A stretch of DNA of 64,000 nt, from the NCBI GenBank assembly GCA_009192285.1, contig WBVU01000012.1:124001-188000 (forward strand), in the 5' to 3' direction. Within the stretch, counting starts at the first letter, position 1, and each line of letters starts with the position of its first letter. The stretch comes from Morchella semilibera. Taxonomy: Eukaryota > Ascomycota > Pezizomycetes > Pezizales > Morchellaceae. The translations under genes were made by a program, and so were the position numbers. Under the pieces are notes generated by a model. It saw nothing but the letters and a program-made list of their open reading frames with translations, had not been told where the DNA came from and did no database searches. Shown here in pieces: positions 1 to 18,209 of the stretch.

Positions 1-1440
1 AGATAGTTGGGCGTTATCGGGTGATATACAGTGAATCGAGCAGCGAGATAGCTCGGTAGAAAACTAAAATATAATGGCTAGCATTGGCATTTGTCAGTAA
101 CCTTACACACGCCTCAAGAGGGAGGACCGGAGTTCATACAAAACTGATTCCAACGGCAGCCCAAATAGTCCACAAAACACTACAATGAATCGCCATCTTC
201 CTTGTCGAGAGAAGTGCCCTTATATGTTTACCCCTATAGTCCTTTACCGACTCTATCACTACGCTTAGAACGCTCTTATTCCGACTCCTTGTATTCACTG
301 AACCGATTACCCCCATACGTCTATCCACAGCCTCAAGATCCGCAATTGTTAAAGGTGATATCTTCCCATTCTTTCGCGCAACATAGTCTACTGACGCTAT
401 TGCACCTGCATCATCGCCAATGGCGATTAAATATCTTGGTGACTCTGGGATGCCGAAAACAAAAATACGGACAACCGCAAACAGAAGCGTGAGCCCGCCC
501 AACGTGATAAACATATACCGCCTATAAGGCATAAAGGCCCATCAGAAACCCATAAAGCACTGATCAGTCTGCAAAAGTTCACACATACCAGCCCATATTG
601 TTCTCCCATCTACATCCACCCTCCTCACCCCCCGCACACGAGAAGCGAAGAAGGAGCCCCCATCCCACAACTGCAGCAATAATCTGCCCAACACACCACA
701 TGGCCGATAAGATTGTGAGCAGCCACTGCCGCGTCGGCGGCACAAACTCAAGGAAGATGAGCAAGTCCACAGGAACACCGCCTCCTGCGCCAATTCCGGT
801 GAGCGCCCAGAGCGCACAACATGCTGCGAAATTCGGAGATGCGGCTGCTGCACAGCAAAAGATCCCGGATATGAATAGGGTTATGTTGAAGGCCGGGCTA
901 GAGTTTTTAGAAAAGTAAGGGGACACCTAAAGGGGGGATTTGGCTTACCGTCGCCCGATTATATCGCAGTTGACACCCCAAATTGTCGCACCGATGGTGA
1001 GCCCGACGTAGAAGCTGTGAGCAGGCCATGTCAGATCTTACTTATAATAAGAATCATTTGAGGTAGGGAGCCATACGCTACAACGAGATAGCTAACTCGG
1101 GCCGGATTGAACTCAAGTGCTATGGGTGTCAATGATAGTGATAACCCCTGAATTAACATATTATCTGTAGCCCATCTAAAACACCATAGTTAGTAAGCCT
1201 AGTAAAACCTCTAGCTCTCCCCCAGCCGAGAAACACCTACCCAAACCCAGTAACGAGTAACAACTGCCATTGATACCGACCCATACCCATCTCCGAGAAC
1301 GCTTTGCTGACCAGTTCGGATTTTAGACGATAAACATCGCTTACAGTACTGTCGCCTTCAGATAGCGCCGCTATAACAGGCCCTTGGGATGAGCGGGAGC
1401 TGCTCACGTCGGTGGACGTTTGCGCGGGTTTTTCTGACAT
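1..1440 (-). CDS. MFS transporter, SVOP/SV2-like (3' end off the window)
   Basis: Integral membrane transporter of the major facilitator superfamily; the substrate is not predictable. I built six exons on the minus strand: 1440-1241, 1175-1077, 1014-949, 897-589, 521-140 and 77-<1. All phases agree and introns are 51-67 nt. Visible landmarks in order: MGMGRYQWQLLLVTGFG before TM1, the motif-A-like GCDIIGRR-type segment (here CDIIGRRPAFNITLF), long hydrophobic helices, and the sugar-porter-like PESPRYL after the sixth helix. The last visible exon reads PLYFSFLPSYLAARF, as expected for TM7-8 of this family. About 377 residues are present of a usual 500-560, so the C-terminal half lies left of the window. 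ATG at 1440 is chosen because conserved sequence begins shortly after it. It sits 9 kb from the maltase and need not belong to that module. Confidence 0.85.
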
Positions 1441-3094
1441 GGTCGAGTAAGAGAAACCTTTGGTAGTGCTTATATTATAATTAGCCGGGATACTTCTTAC
1501 GAAGTTTGTCTTGAGGAGTAAAGAGCAAGATAATATACAGTTCAAAGTGCATTTTCTATCTCCCAGGTACGGCGGCACCTCAGAAACGGGGTATTGTTCC
1601 GGAGTGAGACGGCATGCAAAGGGTTATCAGCCATCCGTCTGTGGTTTCAGATCGGGCTTGTGTTACTTCTTTCGAATAGGGCAGGCAGATGTGATAGGAT
1701 CTGCGGAAATCAACCCAGGATATGTATCGAATCAAGAGGGGTTCACGATCTCGATACATACAGCTTTAATGTTCAAACGGGTTTGACAACTGATAGTATC
1801 GATATTTTAATCCATCTATTTTCAATCTAGAACTTTTAATCAGCTCTGCGAAGCCAACTAGAAGGATGTGGATATATACACGTACACTGTAATACACAAC
1901 CCTCAAGCTGGATAAGACTTGACTACATAGATCTATAGATGGATATGCATATATAGGTATATATACAATAGACTGTCGTAGGCAATTAATCGATCATCAT
2001 CACCTCTGAAAGAAGAGTACATGTATTCTTCGGAAATCACAGTTAGGCTAAATTCAGATGCGAGATCTGACTCGCAGCAATCGCCGACCACGTGTATCAG
2101 CTCAAATGCCACCCGACGCGATCGACACTAGAACTTTACTGGTAAGCTAAAAAGCTCTGATCGGGCATGCTAACCAGAATGGGCCTTTCTTTAATAAATT
2201 TACTAACTTGTGATAGAATAGTAACAATGACTAAGCTCTTGGCATTGGTTTAATTATTAGAGCTAATGACAAAGTAGGAAGAAGTAGGAGCTATATATAC
2301 TGAATTAGGGAATATGTACATTATATAATCTCGACTGTTTATACTTCAAATCTGATAGTTGCTGGAGGCAAAACTGACTGTTCCCCTCGGTCATGCATGG
2401 CCAGCTGGGGTCGACTTGGTTAACACCACAGTAAATTAGGCTCTGAAATCAAAGAGTTTAATATAACTGCACCTGCAGTTATATCTCACTAGCGTAGCAT
2501 ACTATAACTACATGTAGGCGCTGCCCGGCCAGTACTGAAACCTAAACTGACGGCCCCATTTATTCGTAAGTTCTTGAAATTGACAGTATCCGGATACTCT
2601 ATATATATAGTAGCTATTCATATATAAACTACGCACATGCTAGCTGGGGGGGGGGGTCACCAAAACGCCTAAAAACACCACGACCCTAAGTTTCTTCAAT
2701 TGATAGCTAGGACAATGATATATGGGATGTGCCTATATATGTAAGTATAGTGTTACTAAATCTGTATATATGATAGCTGAGGACATGCCAATAACTCATA
2801 AAGGAGATAAGCAAATTAAAAGCAGATCAGCGCACCGGATTTATACACACATTACGTTATATCTACACCATGGCCGGTAGCATTACCTTCCACAACTCCG
2901 CATCCCCGCATCCCAGAAAAATGAGGTGCCCCATTATTACGATTCCCTGTTCATGGTTGAATCATTGGTTCACCAGCCTCAGGCTAGAAAAATAGCGTCA
3001 GGTGTACTACCGCCCAGTAGCCTTTTAGTATCGGTAAAACAATCCATGATGGTATCTTGTATCATGGGTATAAATACGGCACGGTAAATACGTC
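1441..3094. other. Intergenic, AT-rich, no gene seen
   Basis: Upstream region of the MFS transporter. It holds short TA-rich stretches, an 11-nt G run at 2646-2656 and two TACATGTA palindromes (2018, 2509). No conserved reading frame was found on either strand. Confidence 0.5.
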
Positions 3095-3526
3095 AAAAGT
3101 AATTTCACCAACGGTGGTGAAAATAATAACAATATTTATACATTAAAATGGATAAAGCACAGACCCTTTGACCAAAAGGGGGCTATATAATGCCAATCTA
3201 TGAGTCCAATTGTCCACTACTCGCAACTTCATAGCGTTTCTGAACACAACCGCTATTACATGCCATACAAAAATGTAGTCTTGGCGGTTTTTTGGGTGTA
3301 TGCAATATTAGTCGTGTTCAAAAACGCTATGAAATTGCGAGTAGTGGGGAATTTCACCACCGGTGGCAAGCGTTTTACCAACACAGGCGGGAAATCTTCA
3401 TAAGCATCGACACTAATATTGATTAATCATGTAGTATAGTGCAGCATAAAGACTGAAATTCAGCATTTTTTGTTTGCACAAGGACTGAAACTCAGTGCTT
3501 ATACCACCGTTGGTGGAATTACTTTT
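3095..3526. mobile_element. MITE-like element with nested inverted repeats
   Basis: A 432-bp segment bounded by 24-bp terminal inverted repeats (3095-3118 and 3503-3526, one mismatch) that carry the near-palindrome CACCAACGGTGGT. Inside is a second, longer inverted repeat with arms at about 3212-3248 and 3312-3348 (CCACTACTCGCAA outer end). A related ACCACCGGTGG palindrome lies at about 3356. No transposase is encoded, and I could not fix a target-site duplication. This layout fits a non-autonomous DNA transposon, or one hairpin element inserted into another. Confidence 0.6.
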
Positions 3527-4013
3527 AGCACATTCACCGCCCCATAATCATGGCCCCCTAAAAAACTCAAAGTGTGCCTATTTCAATGTATATACGAACT
3601 AAATAGGTTATACGCCTTTCCAGTTCTTTAAAGTCTCGTTGCCCGAGCATCAGAAGTTAATAGGTGCTAAACTCTAAATAAAAAAAGGCGTTCGATCATC
3701 TCGTAAATCTTGTGACTACATGTACCATTACGCCAGCTAGGTTGATGAACCGCAAAACAACATATATATATGTGTGCCAAAGACGATGCACATTGGCCTT
3801 AGATTTGCACAACCCCCGGCCCCCTCCCCAGAATAGCTAGGCGGCAGGTGGCAGGTTGATACAAAATACCCTCCAAGAAACGTGAGTGCCATAACTATAT
3901 ATAGCATTTGAGCCACCCTATATGTAGGGCCCAAATATCAAACAGGACAGTGTAGCACCTCCAGAAATATGACCATCCAGTGAGTGACTTGTGACTACAT
4001 AGTTACAGTTAGG
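3527..4013. other. Intergenic, no gene seen
   Basis: AT-rich spacer between two hairpin elements. It contains one TACATGTA (3717-3724) and no supported reading frame. Confidence 0.5.
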
Positions 4014-4381
4014 TATGGTGCGTGCGGCGCATCTTAAAGGTGATATGCCGGTATCTCAGTTAGAGCTCCGTTTGCTTATGAACCAGTAGAGACCCCAGGT
4101 CCCAGCCATGTTATGGCTGTAAACTAAGTCTTGGCAGCAAGCCTGCAACGTAGGGCATAAATGGGTATAGTATTGTTACAGAAAATATATATATAGCTAG
4201 GTTACAAGTAAATGGCATAGCTAATAACATTTCAACCAGGCAAGATATCAAAAATCTATGAGATCAAAATCTTTACCATGCCTATACCTACAACCTCATT
4301 TCATAGGCTTTTGATATCTTGTCTGGTTGAAAGGTTATTCGCGGTGCAGTTTATGTCACCTTTAAGGTGCGCGGCACCATA
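4014..4381. mobile_element. MITE-like element with two nested inverted-repeat pairs
   Basis: Outer arms at 4014-4046 and 4353-4381 share TCTTAAAGGTGAYAT and TATGGTGC, with a short gap. Inner arms of 39 bp at 4223-4261 and 4301-4339 match except for about five positions (core CAAGATATCAAAA). Total length is about 368 bp. No coding capacity is present. The architecture parallels the 3095-3526 element, but the sequences differ. Confidence 0.55.
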
Positions 4382-4739
4382 TATGCATGGAATATCACTC
4401 GACTATCTAGAGATACTTGGATATTAATTTATTAATAATTCATACATGTATGCAACCCGAAGGTTATAACAAAGCCTCACCTCCCATATATATACCAGAG
4501 TCAGGGGAAATCTTCCTCTCCAAAAACCAAACGCAAACAAACAAAACTGACAGGCAATTGCAAAGCATAATTAACCAAAAACAAATCGACTCGGAACCAA
4601 AAAATTTCACATAATCTCTACAGCGGCCCAATTTTTCCCTTCGACGCACCCCTTTCCTATTGTGCATCCCTTTCGAGTCCTCCGGTCCCCAATCTACCAC
4701 TCCATAAATGTGTTGCTTTTCCTACATCGAATTCTGTTA

Positions 4740-5240
4740 GTATAAATGTATCAGAAATGTCAGTCCGCGCCAAATTGCATTATTTATTACTATGTAGCTA
4801 CATGCACTTCACATTTAATGCATTCTAAATGTGTCGGTAATGTATCTGTTAATGTAATGTAGCAGTAATGTGTCGAGCACATGTATGTGTTTATATCTTC
4901 AGTGGCAATGAACCAGCAATGAATCAGGATCGAAAGCATCGATAATGATCAAGAATACATATGGTATTGCATTGGCAATGTGTGGGCTCTATTGGTAATG
5001 TGTTGGTAATGTGTCAAATAAGGTCGTATTTTCAAAAACATGTCATTAACTTGGGAAGGGTCTGAGCCTGTAAACTCCCGTCCCTTATCTATTTCTTGTA
5101 TTTTTCATTATAAGCTGTGCTATATATCTAGTATATTCCAGTAGAAATGTGTCGTGAAATTCATCTGGAATGAATCAAGGAAAGTATCAGGAAAGATCAG
5201 GAAGGGTATCAGGAAATGAGTTAGGGAAAGCATCCAATGG
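4740..5240. repeat. Diverged AATG-rich tandem region
   Basis: The phrase GGTAATGTGTC and variants (AATGTGTC, CAATGAATCAGG, GGAAAGTATCAGG) recur irregularly about every 10-14 bases across roughly 500 bp. It looks like an old, decayed minisatellite rather than coding DNA, since the period is not constant and stops occur in all frames. Confidence 0.45.
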
Positions 5241-5260
5241 AAGGTGCATCACAACTGGAA

Positions 5261-5320
5261 GTAAACGCATCGATTGATGCCTCCACCACATGGCTTGACT
5301 GTAAATGCATTTATTGATGC
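5261..5320. repeat. Two 20-bp repeats exactly 40 bp apart
   Basis: Copies at 5261-5280 and 5301-5320 differ at three positions. Each ends in a small self-complementary GCAT..GATGC motif that could form a hairpin. Confidence 0.5.
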
Positions 5321-5813
5321 GTTCAATACAATTGTTTGTATGGGAATGAGGCATTTACCCCGTGGTAGAGCGTGTTTATCTGAACTGTGCTCAATCGACA
5401 AAGTCTAGATCTCGTACTCTCCACTTGTTCACGGTACTAGTGTACCCTATCATATTTGAAATTCCCGTACCTGCCTTCAACGTAGTGCATATAACCCACA
5501 CCCAAGGGGTGTTAATCGTGGTACTTGATTGAGTTTCCCTAGAGTCCGGTGTCCAAATTAGACATGCAGGTCGGTGGGGTGGAAGTAAGAGAATAGGAGG
5601 ATATCGTACTCATATAGCGAAACGCATACACATGATGAATCAAGATGATACAACAAAATCATACAAGATCTCCGATGAAGTATAAATAAATAAATAAGAT
5701 CTAGCTTCACAGTTTTTGTTTTGTTTGATTGCCGGCCGCGGGGAGGAAAAATTTCGCCAGTCCATATACAGTTGGTATAGGAGAGAGGGCGGTTGCCATA
5801 ACCTTAGGGTTGC

Positions 5814-5899
5814 ATGCATGTATGAAGTATCAATCAATCAATCTAGCTCCAAAGCCACATGCATGTATGAAGTAATAATAATAATAGCTCCAAAGCCAT
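5814..5899. repeat. Tandem duplication, about 45-bp unit
   Basis: ATGCATGTATGAAGTA followed by a short microsatellite and TAGCTCCAAAGCCA occurs twice in a row (5814-5857 and 5859-5899). The inner microsatellite differs: (CAAT)n in the first copy and (AAT)n in the second. Confidence 0.65.
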
Positions 5900-7203
5900 A
5901 CCAACCTTCGAGTGAGATACTATGACGCAACCGAAAAAATTAAAGTTGGTAGTATTTTATTCCCTCCAGTCCCGAAATTTAACGTAAGAGCCAGAACCAC
6001 CGGAGTTAGGAGATCAATTGATTCTATCCTCTGGAGATTAGAGCTTTTGTAATGTCCAGGCCTCGATCACATATATCCACCCCATAGACGACTTCCCTAG
6101 CCACTCGAGCATGCACCCCTCTCACTCGAATATTAAATGTAAACGAAAGAATCTTCGCTGTAACCGGCTTCTGTACTACTAACTCACCGTTATCAACTGT
6201 TCAACTGAGAGGGTGTTCGAGTGGCCAGGGGAGTCAGATTATCAAGATAACCTATTTCGGTATCCGAATTAATCGATGATCGATCGATCTCTCGCCTCCA
6301 GATAATTATAGGCTAACGTCAGCACCAAGGCTTAAAGCTTATCACAAATTTGAGACATTGGGTTATATAATGTCTGCGACTCGAGCCAAGTCAGCAAATA
6401 TAAACGAGAAATGGGCCCCAAATATATACCATGTGCCCACTCACGCCCAGCATTTCCTCGTGACAAGCTTATCTAGGCCAGCTTCCGGCCGTGAGCCATA
6501 TTTAGCCTTTTGCGCAGACATACTTAGCCCCATGATTGATCCATGGCAAATATGGTTAGCGCCTCCAACTTAAGCCCTTTTCCCCGATTGATCTCCCATC
6601 AACCAAGATTTCACACAGAGGCATATAACCGTGGGAAGCCGTAAAACATCTACGCAGGCCTAGAATAAAATGAATTAATATTAATCGATGCCGACACGCG
6701 TACGGAGCCGGCCATATCTAGCAGCCTGCTGTGCCACACGGGTAGGGTAACCGAAATCTGGTTCCCGTGATCTTGCATGGGCTCTCACTCGATGGACGAA
6801 TATCGAATACGAGTGCTGAAGATCCGGATATCCCGCGATCAATTGCCAAAAAGGTAACTAAAGGGTAAAAATTCCCCGCAACATATTTGCTCCGTTCCGA
6901 TCTAAGACCCCCCATATCCAATCGATCGAAGCTGCCCCTAATTAAGAGATACTTGCTGGCAGCTGACAATTCTGTTTGGCTGACTGATCACCAAACGTGC
7001 CATGTATCTCCATTGTTCAGCAGCTCTCAGATCACGACGTAGCTAGCTAGCTAGTTACATGTTGTATATTAGCCAGCTACAGCCTCAACACAACTGCTGG
7101 CCATGGGCAATCTCCGAGACTCCCGAATGAATGTTGTGAGACTTTTCGTTCTAGGTCACGCCGGCGCCTGATCACCGGGATAATTGTGAGGTCATAAAAG
7201 GTA

Positions 7204-7336
7204 CTCGGGGCAGGTAAAAGGTACCGGACAACAAAGGTTTTTGGTTCACCAATGGGTGCACGTACTAGGCGAGAACTACTGCAAAAAAGCCCAGAGACAA
7301 AACCTGCATTATCCGGTACTATTTACCTGCCCCGAG
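7204..7336. mobile_element. Small hairpin element (MITE-like)
   Basis: Arms at 7204-7242 and 7299-7336 begin with a perfect 15-bp match, CTCGGGGCAGGTAAA, then continue with a few mismatches through the ACCGG and GGTTTTG blocks. Total length is 133 bp, with no coding potential. Confidence 0.55.
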
Positions 7337-12617
<5,281 letters not shown>

Positions 12618-13986
12618 ATAGTTTTCTGTTTTAGCTTAGGAAATTTCCTAAAAGCTATATTTACTTCTCTAGTCGGCTCAGGGAGCTCTGGGGGTTAGGG
12701 GGGGGTTGACATATGGCACCTCATTTTCGATCCACGGTTCGAGTTTCGGTGGTACGAGTTTTTCTAGTTTCATGTAGCTACAGTACACTTACCCGTCAGA
12801 CATTATACACGATAAAGGCGAAAGGGATATCTTTTTTTTTTTTGATAGTCATATATATCTCAACGAAACATGAATATAGCTTCGTTGGGCCTGCATAAAG
12901 CACATGCAGGGGGGAAAGTCTATTTCAACCGCAGTTTACCAATGGGTTGCTTTTTTGGATTGGCTTACTTGGCGTGGAGGAGTAAATCATACGCAATGAT
13001 AAGCCATCGCAAGCAAGCCATCATTAGTCTACAGTCATGGACCCCGCGTTGGGAGGGGGTTCCAGAGGAACGGACTCCATTCCTGGGACAGACCAATCTG
13101 CAGCTGGTAGCGGTGTGGATTCCATATTATGCGTGAACTTTAGTACAGTAGCCATCCATGAACAATAAAAGGGAGAAGTTTTATTTAAAGCTGAAGATCA
13201 TGATTGTTTAGAAATACCTGAATAAAGCAGGTGGATACCACACATGCACACCATACACAGCGCCATACACACCATACACACACCCATCAGTCTCAAGCAA
13301 CGCAAAGGAGTACGACAAATATGCACGGATAGCACCTAGATCAGTAGGTACGAGGTACTTAACTGTGGGAGTACTGAACTTTTAGCCTAATAATATGCAG
13401 CCACCTCTGTTTTGAAAGATCCTGGCATGGATCAGCTGAAGCCTGAGCTGACTTAACCAGGAATGCATTGGCTGCATAACCCCTCCTTATGTAACTGGGC
13501 GGTCTATACCCCGGAGTGTAAGTCTACATCCATCCCCCGTTAACTCTCATCACTTAACGAAGCATCTCTCTTGCGGGGTAAAAAAACTATAAGCCGTACT
13601 AACAGGGGTACCTTTACACACCTATTCACTCTCTGCCCCTGGTTTTTTTCCTACAAGACAATTTCCCCGCGTTAAAGAATCTAAAATCGTCATCGATACT
13701 ATACATTACACTACCAGTGCTCAGCTCCGTTGCTCTGCTCCCACCCTCCTACTCAGAAGTCAAAAAAGGTTCTTACTACTTCCCGAGCTCCTCAAATCAT
13801 GCAGCCGAGTGGCTCCCGCAATGTACCCATGTTTGATCTTAGGCAGGAGGACTAATAATCTTCCCGTTCCCGTAGGCATCTGTTGGTTTAGAGGCGAAGC
13901 CGATAACTACATACCTCCTCCAAGAGCTTCCCCCCCCCCCTCCCCAACAGCGTCCGAGACGATTATTGAGACAGATTTATGGAAAG
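12618..13986. other. Intergenic between maltase and its putative regulator
   Basis: Holds CA-rich repeats (about 13,235-13,285) and an 11-nt C run at 13,930-13,940 in the leader of the regulator gene. An 88-codon open frame at 12,870-13,136 has no family features and was not called. Confidence 0.5.
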
Positions 13987-15904
13987 ATGTCGGCGTTTAC
14001 AATATCCACTACCAGCAATCGGGCTTGTGATTGCTGTAATAGACGAAAGGTGAAGTGCGATAGGGGACAGCCTTGTCAAAGCTGCTTTCGGGCAGAGCTG
14101 GCTTGCACCTACGCCACAATACCCCGAAAAAGAGGTCCGAAAGGACCCGCAGCAAAGAGAATATACGCCATCAAGCAAGACCAACTACAGACAAGGGAAA
14201 TAGCAGGAAGGGCCACAGAAGAGTTGGGGAAACAGAGAAACTACTCGCGCTCTCCAAGCTCTGATGCTGAAGGAGTGGTGAATACCGATTCACTACTCCT
14301 CCCATTCACCACGCATGGTACGAGTGTTGGAGATGTCCAGTTTGATCCTACTTCTCTCTTTACATCCTTTTTACACTTTGATCACGCACCAAGTACCCAT
14401 CCAGGGATCTTTGAGCCACACCCAATGCTTGCGCGTCCATCAATCGATGGATGTTTAGAGCTATTTTTCAAGAACATGTACCCAATCATGCCCATTCTCC
14501 ATAGAGAATCCTTCGCCGCGCGACTCGAAAACTACCAGTCCGAACCAGAGCTATATGCACTTGTATGTTCCCTATGTGCTATGACGATGATCCAACTATT
14601 CACTACTCCCGGCAACCACAGCGACCTGCTACTGCCAATTTGCGAAGCATTAATTTCAGAATCGCTAAGAGCAAGGAAACACTGCGACTATATCGGATCA
14701 ACCTCTATCGAAACTGTCCTAACCTCTTTCTTCCTCTTCTGTTCGTACGGGAACCTTGAAAAGAATAACCATGCCTGGTATTATCTCAGGGAGTCTATAT
14801 CATTTGCGCAATCTATCGGGATGGATGACGAAAAGAGTTATATAAATTGTGACGTAGTCGAAGGGCAGCAACGTCGGCGCATATTTTGGCTCTTATTCAT
14901 CACCGAGAGGTTCGTCCTAACCCTACCCTATTCACCTGCTTATTTAATCGTATGATATTTCTTTCCTCGGTAACCACCCACAAACTAATCCAAACTCACC
15001 CCCGCAGAGCTTATGCGCTACAGCGCCACCGGCCCCTCGGCTTAAGAAAAACAATATCCCTCCCTTCGCCCGACGATTCCCGCGTCGATCCAATCCTACT
15101 CAATAACTTCATCACCCTTGCAAAACTATTCCAAAGCGTCGATCATTCTTTCCTCGATCTGTGGAATGAGGGGGACGATAGTGAGTTTTCGGATAGCATG
15201 ATCCTCAAACTCCACGAACAGTTACGGTCTACGACACCACATATAACTGATGCGATAAGAATTCAAAAGGCGGATATACTGGTGAGCCAACAGTGGCTAC
15301 ACCTGCTTGTTTGGCAGTTAAGTCTGATCAAAGGATGTTTGTCGAGCATGGCACCAGTCGAAACCATGAGATTGCAATTTCCGGTTACAATTGCGAAGAG
15401 TGTTTTGGATGTTACATCGCGAGTATCCGTAAATGATTTAGAAGCACATGGTATTGGAATGGTACGTAGCTTTAATCCTTTTAATAAAATAATTAGGCCG
15501 CACCATATCCATCTAAACATACATATGCATAAGTAATAAACGAAGGGAGTACAAATGCTGACCTTACACAGCAGGAGAAGCTATTTGATGTCGGATGTGC
15601 TCTCTCGGATGTTATAGTCTGTGTTCCAGACTTTGCTACCATGCCTGCATTCGAAGTGAGCCCTAAAGAATGCCTTCATGAACTAATTACTACCCTTGCA
15701 AACCTTCGCGGGGGTCATTCCCGCTATTTGAACGCATTGATTGCAAGGGCGGATGGCGCCCTGCAGCTAAATTCACCATCACCTACAACCTTCCAGCCCT
15801 ATTTAACGGAAACAAATGATGACCTAGAAAGTTCCGAGAATGAGAGATCCAGAACTATCTCACCGACTGATTCCGATAGCCTCACGGATATACTGTATGT
15901 ATAA
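13987..15904 (+). CDS. Zn2Cys6 transcription factor, MAL-activator-like
   Basis: Nuclear regulator of about 569 aa in three exons: 13987-14909, 15008-15461 and 15572-15904. The cluster CX2CX6CX5CX2CX6C is complete (Cys14, 17, 24, 30, 33, 40) and is followed by TY..IPRKRGPKG. That basic motif after the cluster is typical of the yeast MAL/Candida SUC1-type activators. The middle part (SIDGCLELFFKNMYPIMPILHRESF and onward) fits the start of the fungal-specific regulatory domain. Intron 1 is 98 nt. Intron 2 ends in CAGCAG, so the acceptor could be 15571 or 15574, which adds or drops one Gln. Its place beside a maltase supports control of maltose genes, but this is inference. Confidence 0.88.
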
Positions 15905-18062
15905 TGGCTGATCCGTTTACACGGGCGATCTTTCTCCCGCTCTGAATCATGGAACCCCTGTGTTTTGCCTTTTCTGTACTATCTCAGATTAGCGAGGAGG
16001 GCTTACTCCCTTGTTATCAATGATGTTTATTGTATCAATACTTTCATAAATTTATCATTCAGTAATCATAACCCTACTGTTGATGAAGCATGTCGGCAAC
16101 TGATATTCCCAGTATACTAAATAGAGCAGATGTACCAAGATCTGGGATGGGATTACGCTGTCATGGTCATACTGCTTTCGGGGGTGGTGGGGCACGCCAT
16201 TTAAAGGTAATACTTACTAAGCGCTCTACATGCTGCAAACGAAGCTTTGGATAGACAATGGAAAGTCTGTGGGCATAATATATCCACCGGAAATCGATTT
16301 AGAGATCTATCAATAGAATCGTGCCTCTTGGCATCCATATCAAACTGTCTGAATCTTCAAGGGAGAAAACAAAACATCAAAGGCCCGCCATTTGTTCTTA
16401 CCAACCACCAGCTCCTGTCCAGTCTATGCTTCATTAGTCATCAAGTCGAGTGACTTTTGGTGAAAAATGTACCCTGGTTAACCGTAGGTCACTTAAGTAA
16501 ATAACCATGAATACAGATTATATAACAGGGTTTTTAAATCCTAATTGGAATGCGTGGGTACTAGTTATCCTGCCTATGGCAAGCATGGGCGCATGCTTCT
16601 CCGCCCGGACCCAGCTCGGACCGAAATCCACAGCGCTTGCTGCATTTTTTCAGACGTGGCAATTTTCCCAATGAAGCGCCGCCGCGCCCGGCAGTTGCTA
16701 AATAACTGCTGATGAATGAGAATGCTGTACACTTCATCATTTCCCCATTTCCCCATTTCCCCTGTTCTGCTTTCTGCCTTGTAAAGTCAAAAAGCAATTT
16801 CTTTTTTTTCCTTTTTTCAACTCTAACGTTTGTATATGCAACTAACTACCGTCTTTCGTCAAGACGCCTCAAAATCCCGGGTAGAGGCCAAACATACATA
16901 TGTGCAGGCTCTGCGGAGACAGGTGGCTCATAAAAAACGACTCTTTCTTATTGGTTTGGAGTATGTTTTCACTACCACCGTTATGCTTACAACCAGGGTA
17001 TCTTTGCGCCTCCATTGCGCTAGATACATGATTAGTTTGAGCCCGTGATCTTACCTCAATAGTATGGGCCGAAGCATTCGGCGGAGCTTCAAAAGCTTTC
17101 GGATAACCAAGCCGTTCAAGAGATATCTATCCTAGTGACGCAAATTGAAACCAGCTGAGGACAACTTCTGGTAAGTTGATCTGATAGACACCATAAACAC
17201 AGGGCTGCCATGCATGGCTCTAATGGGGATGGGGTCTCTTTTCAGCCAAGGGCGGATATCAACTGATCAGCGGAGGTAATTGGGAGATCTGAGACCAGGT
17301 TTCTTCATCCCAGTAAATATAATAACCAAGAGTAATAATTATAGCTACTGGATTCGCCTCCCGTCAGAATTTTAGTCACACAATTTCCGAGACCTTTGAT
17401 AAGTAATCGACCCCTTCAGCCCTTCTTTGACTTGTGGGGCACTCGGATTTCGCGTTTAACTGTATACAGACTCCACTAAATTACTATCTCCGTTCGTTTC
17501 AAGGGTGTATCGTTGTCCGCCCCAGTAGATTTAGAATAGATAGAGTGCAATTCAGGGCATGGATTCTAATAGTGACTTATAAATCAAACAATAGCGTAAA
17601 TTCAACAAGCCGCTATTGTTCCAAGAAAAGATTTTCAGATATTTCAAAACAACGGTACGCATCGATCATACCAAGCAAGCAATCCAAACTAGACTAACAT
17701 TGGCATTTAGCCGAAAAAGAACTAGGGCATGCATCATAGCCTGCCGTAGGCGTTGTGATTAGAAAATACACACTATACACAAACAACAACAACAAATTTT
17801 TGTCAGCCCTATTTTACGAGCCCTGCAACAATATGGTGCGATTTTTGGCCTGGCTTGGTGACTATCAATAATGTCAGACTCGCTCGTTCAGGTCTAGCAA
17901 CATCATAAATCCACGAAGATCTGGTTACCGAGATAGTGACCCGAAAACCAGAATTCAATGAACACGTGCCTCGTACTCGCAGAGAACATTCTCTTCTGAT
18001 GCGGCCGAATGTAGTTCCTGCATCGCCAAAGTATAGAGCACTTTACCTCAACAGATTAGGTA
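15905..18062. other. Intergenic, no gene seen
   Basis: AT-rich unique-looking DNA. Short open frames exist in all phases without conserved motifs. Confidence 0.5.
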
Positions 18063-18209
18063 CAGTCGTTCACGGAGTGAAGACAGATTTTGACGAACAG
18101 GGGGGGGGGGTTCAGCGAATAAGAAACACAAGCTGTTTCTCACTCGTAGTTATAACAATCCCTGTCTGTCAACGCTGTCCAGTGTTCGTCCTCGCCCCGT
18201 GAACGACTG
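18063..18209 (+). mobile_element. MITE, GACGAACAGGG family (copy 1, most complete)
   Basis: This 147-bp element has terminal inverted repeats beginning CAGTCGTTCACGG (18063) and ending CCGTGAACGACTG (18209). A second inner pair is TTGACGAACAGGG / CCCTGTCTGTCAA. The centre reads GCGAATAAGAAAC then GCTGTTTCTCACTC, shared with three other copies in this window. An 11-nt G run sits in the left arm. No protein is encoded. Confidence 0.7.

Larger units (their letters stand above)
4382..7203. other. Intergenic with degenerate repeats, no gene seen
   Basis: No conserved gene. The first part is dominated by AATG-containing degenerate tandem sequence and short direct repeats listed separately. The rest is AT-rich unique-looking DNA. 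Short open frames here have no recognisable features. Confidence 0.5.

Noticed and set aside
12870-13136. 88-codon frame after the maltase
   Set aside because: No motif or homology recognised. Follows directly after AT-rich trailer sequence.
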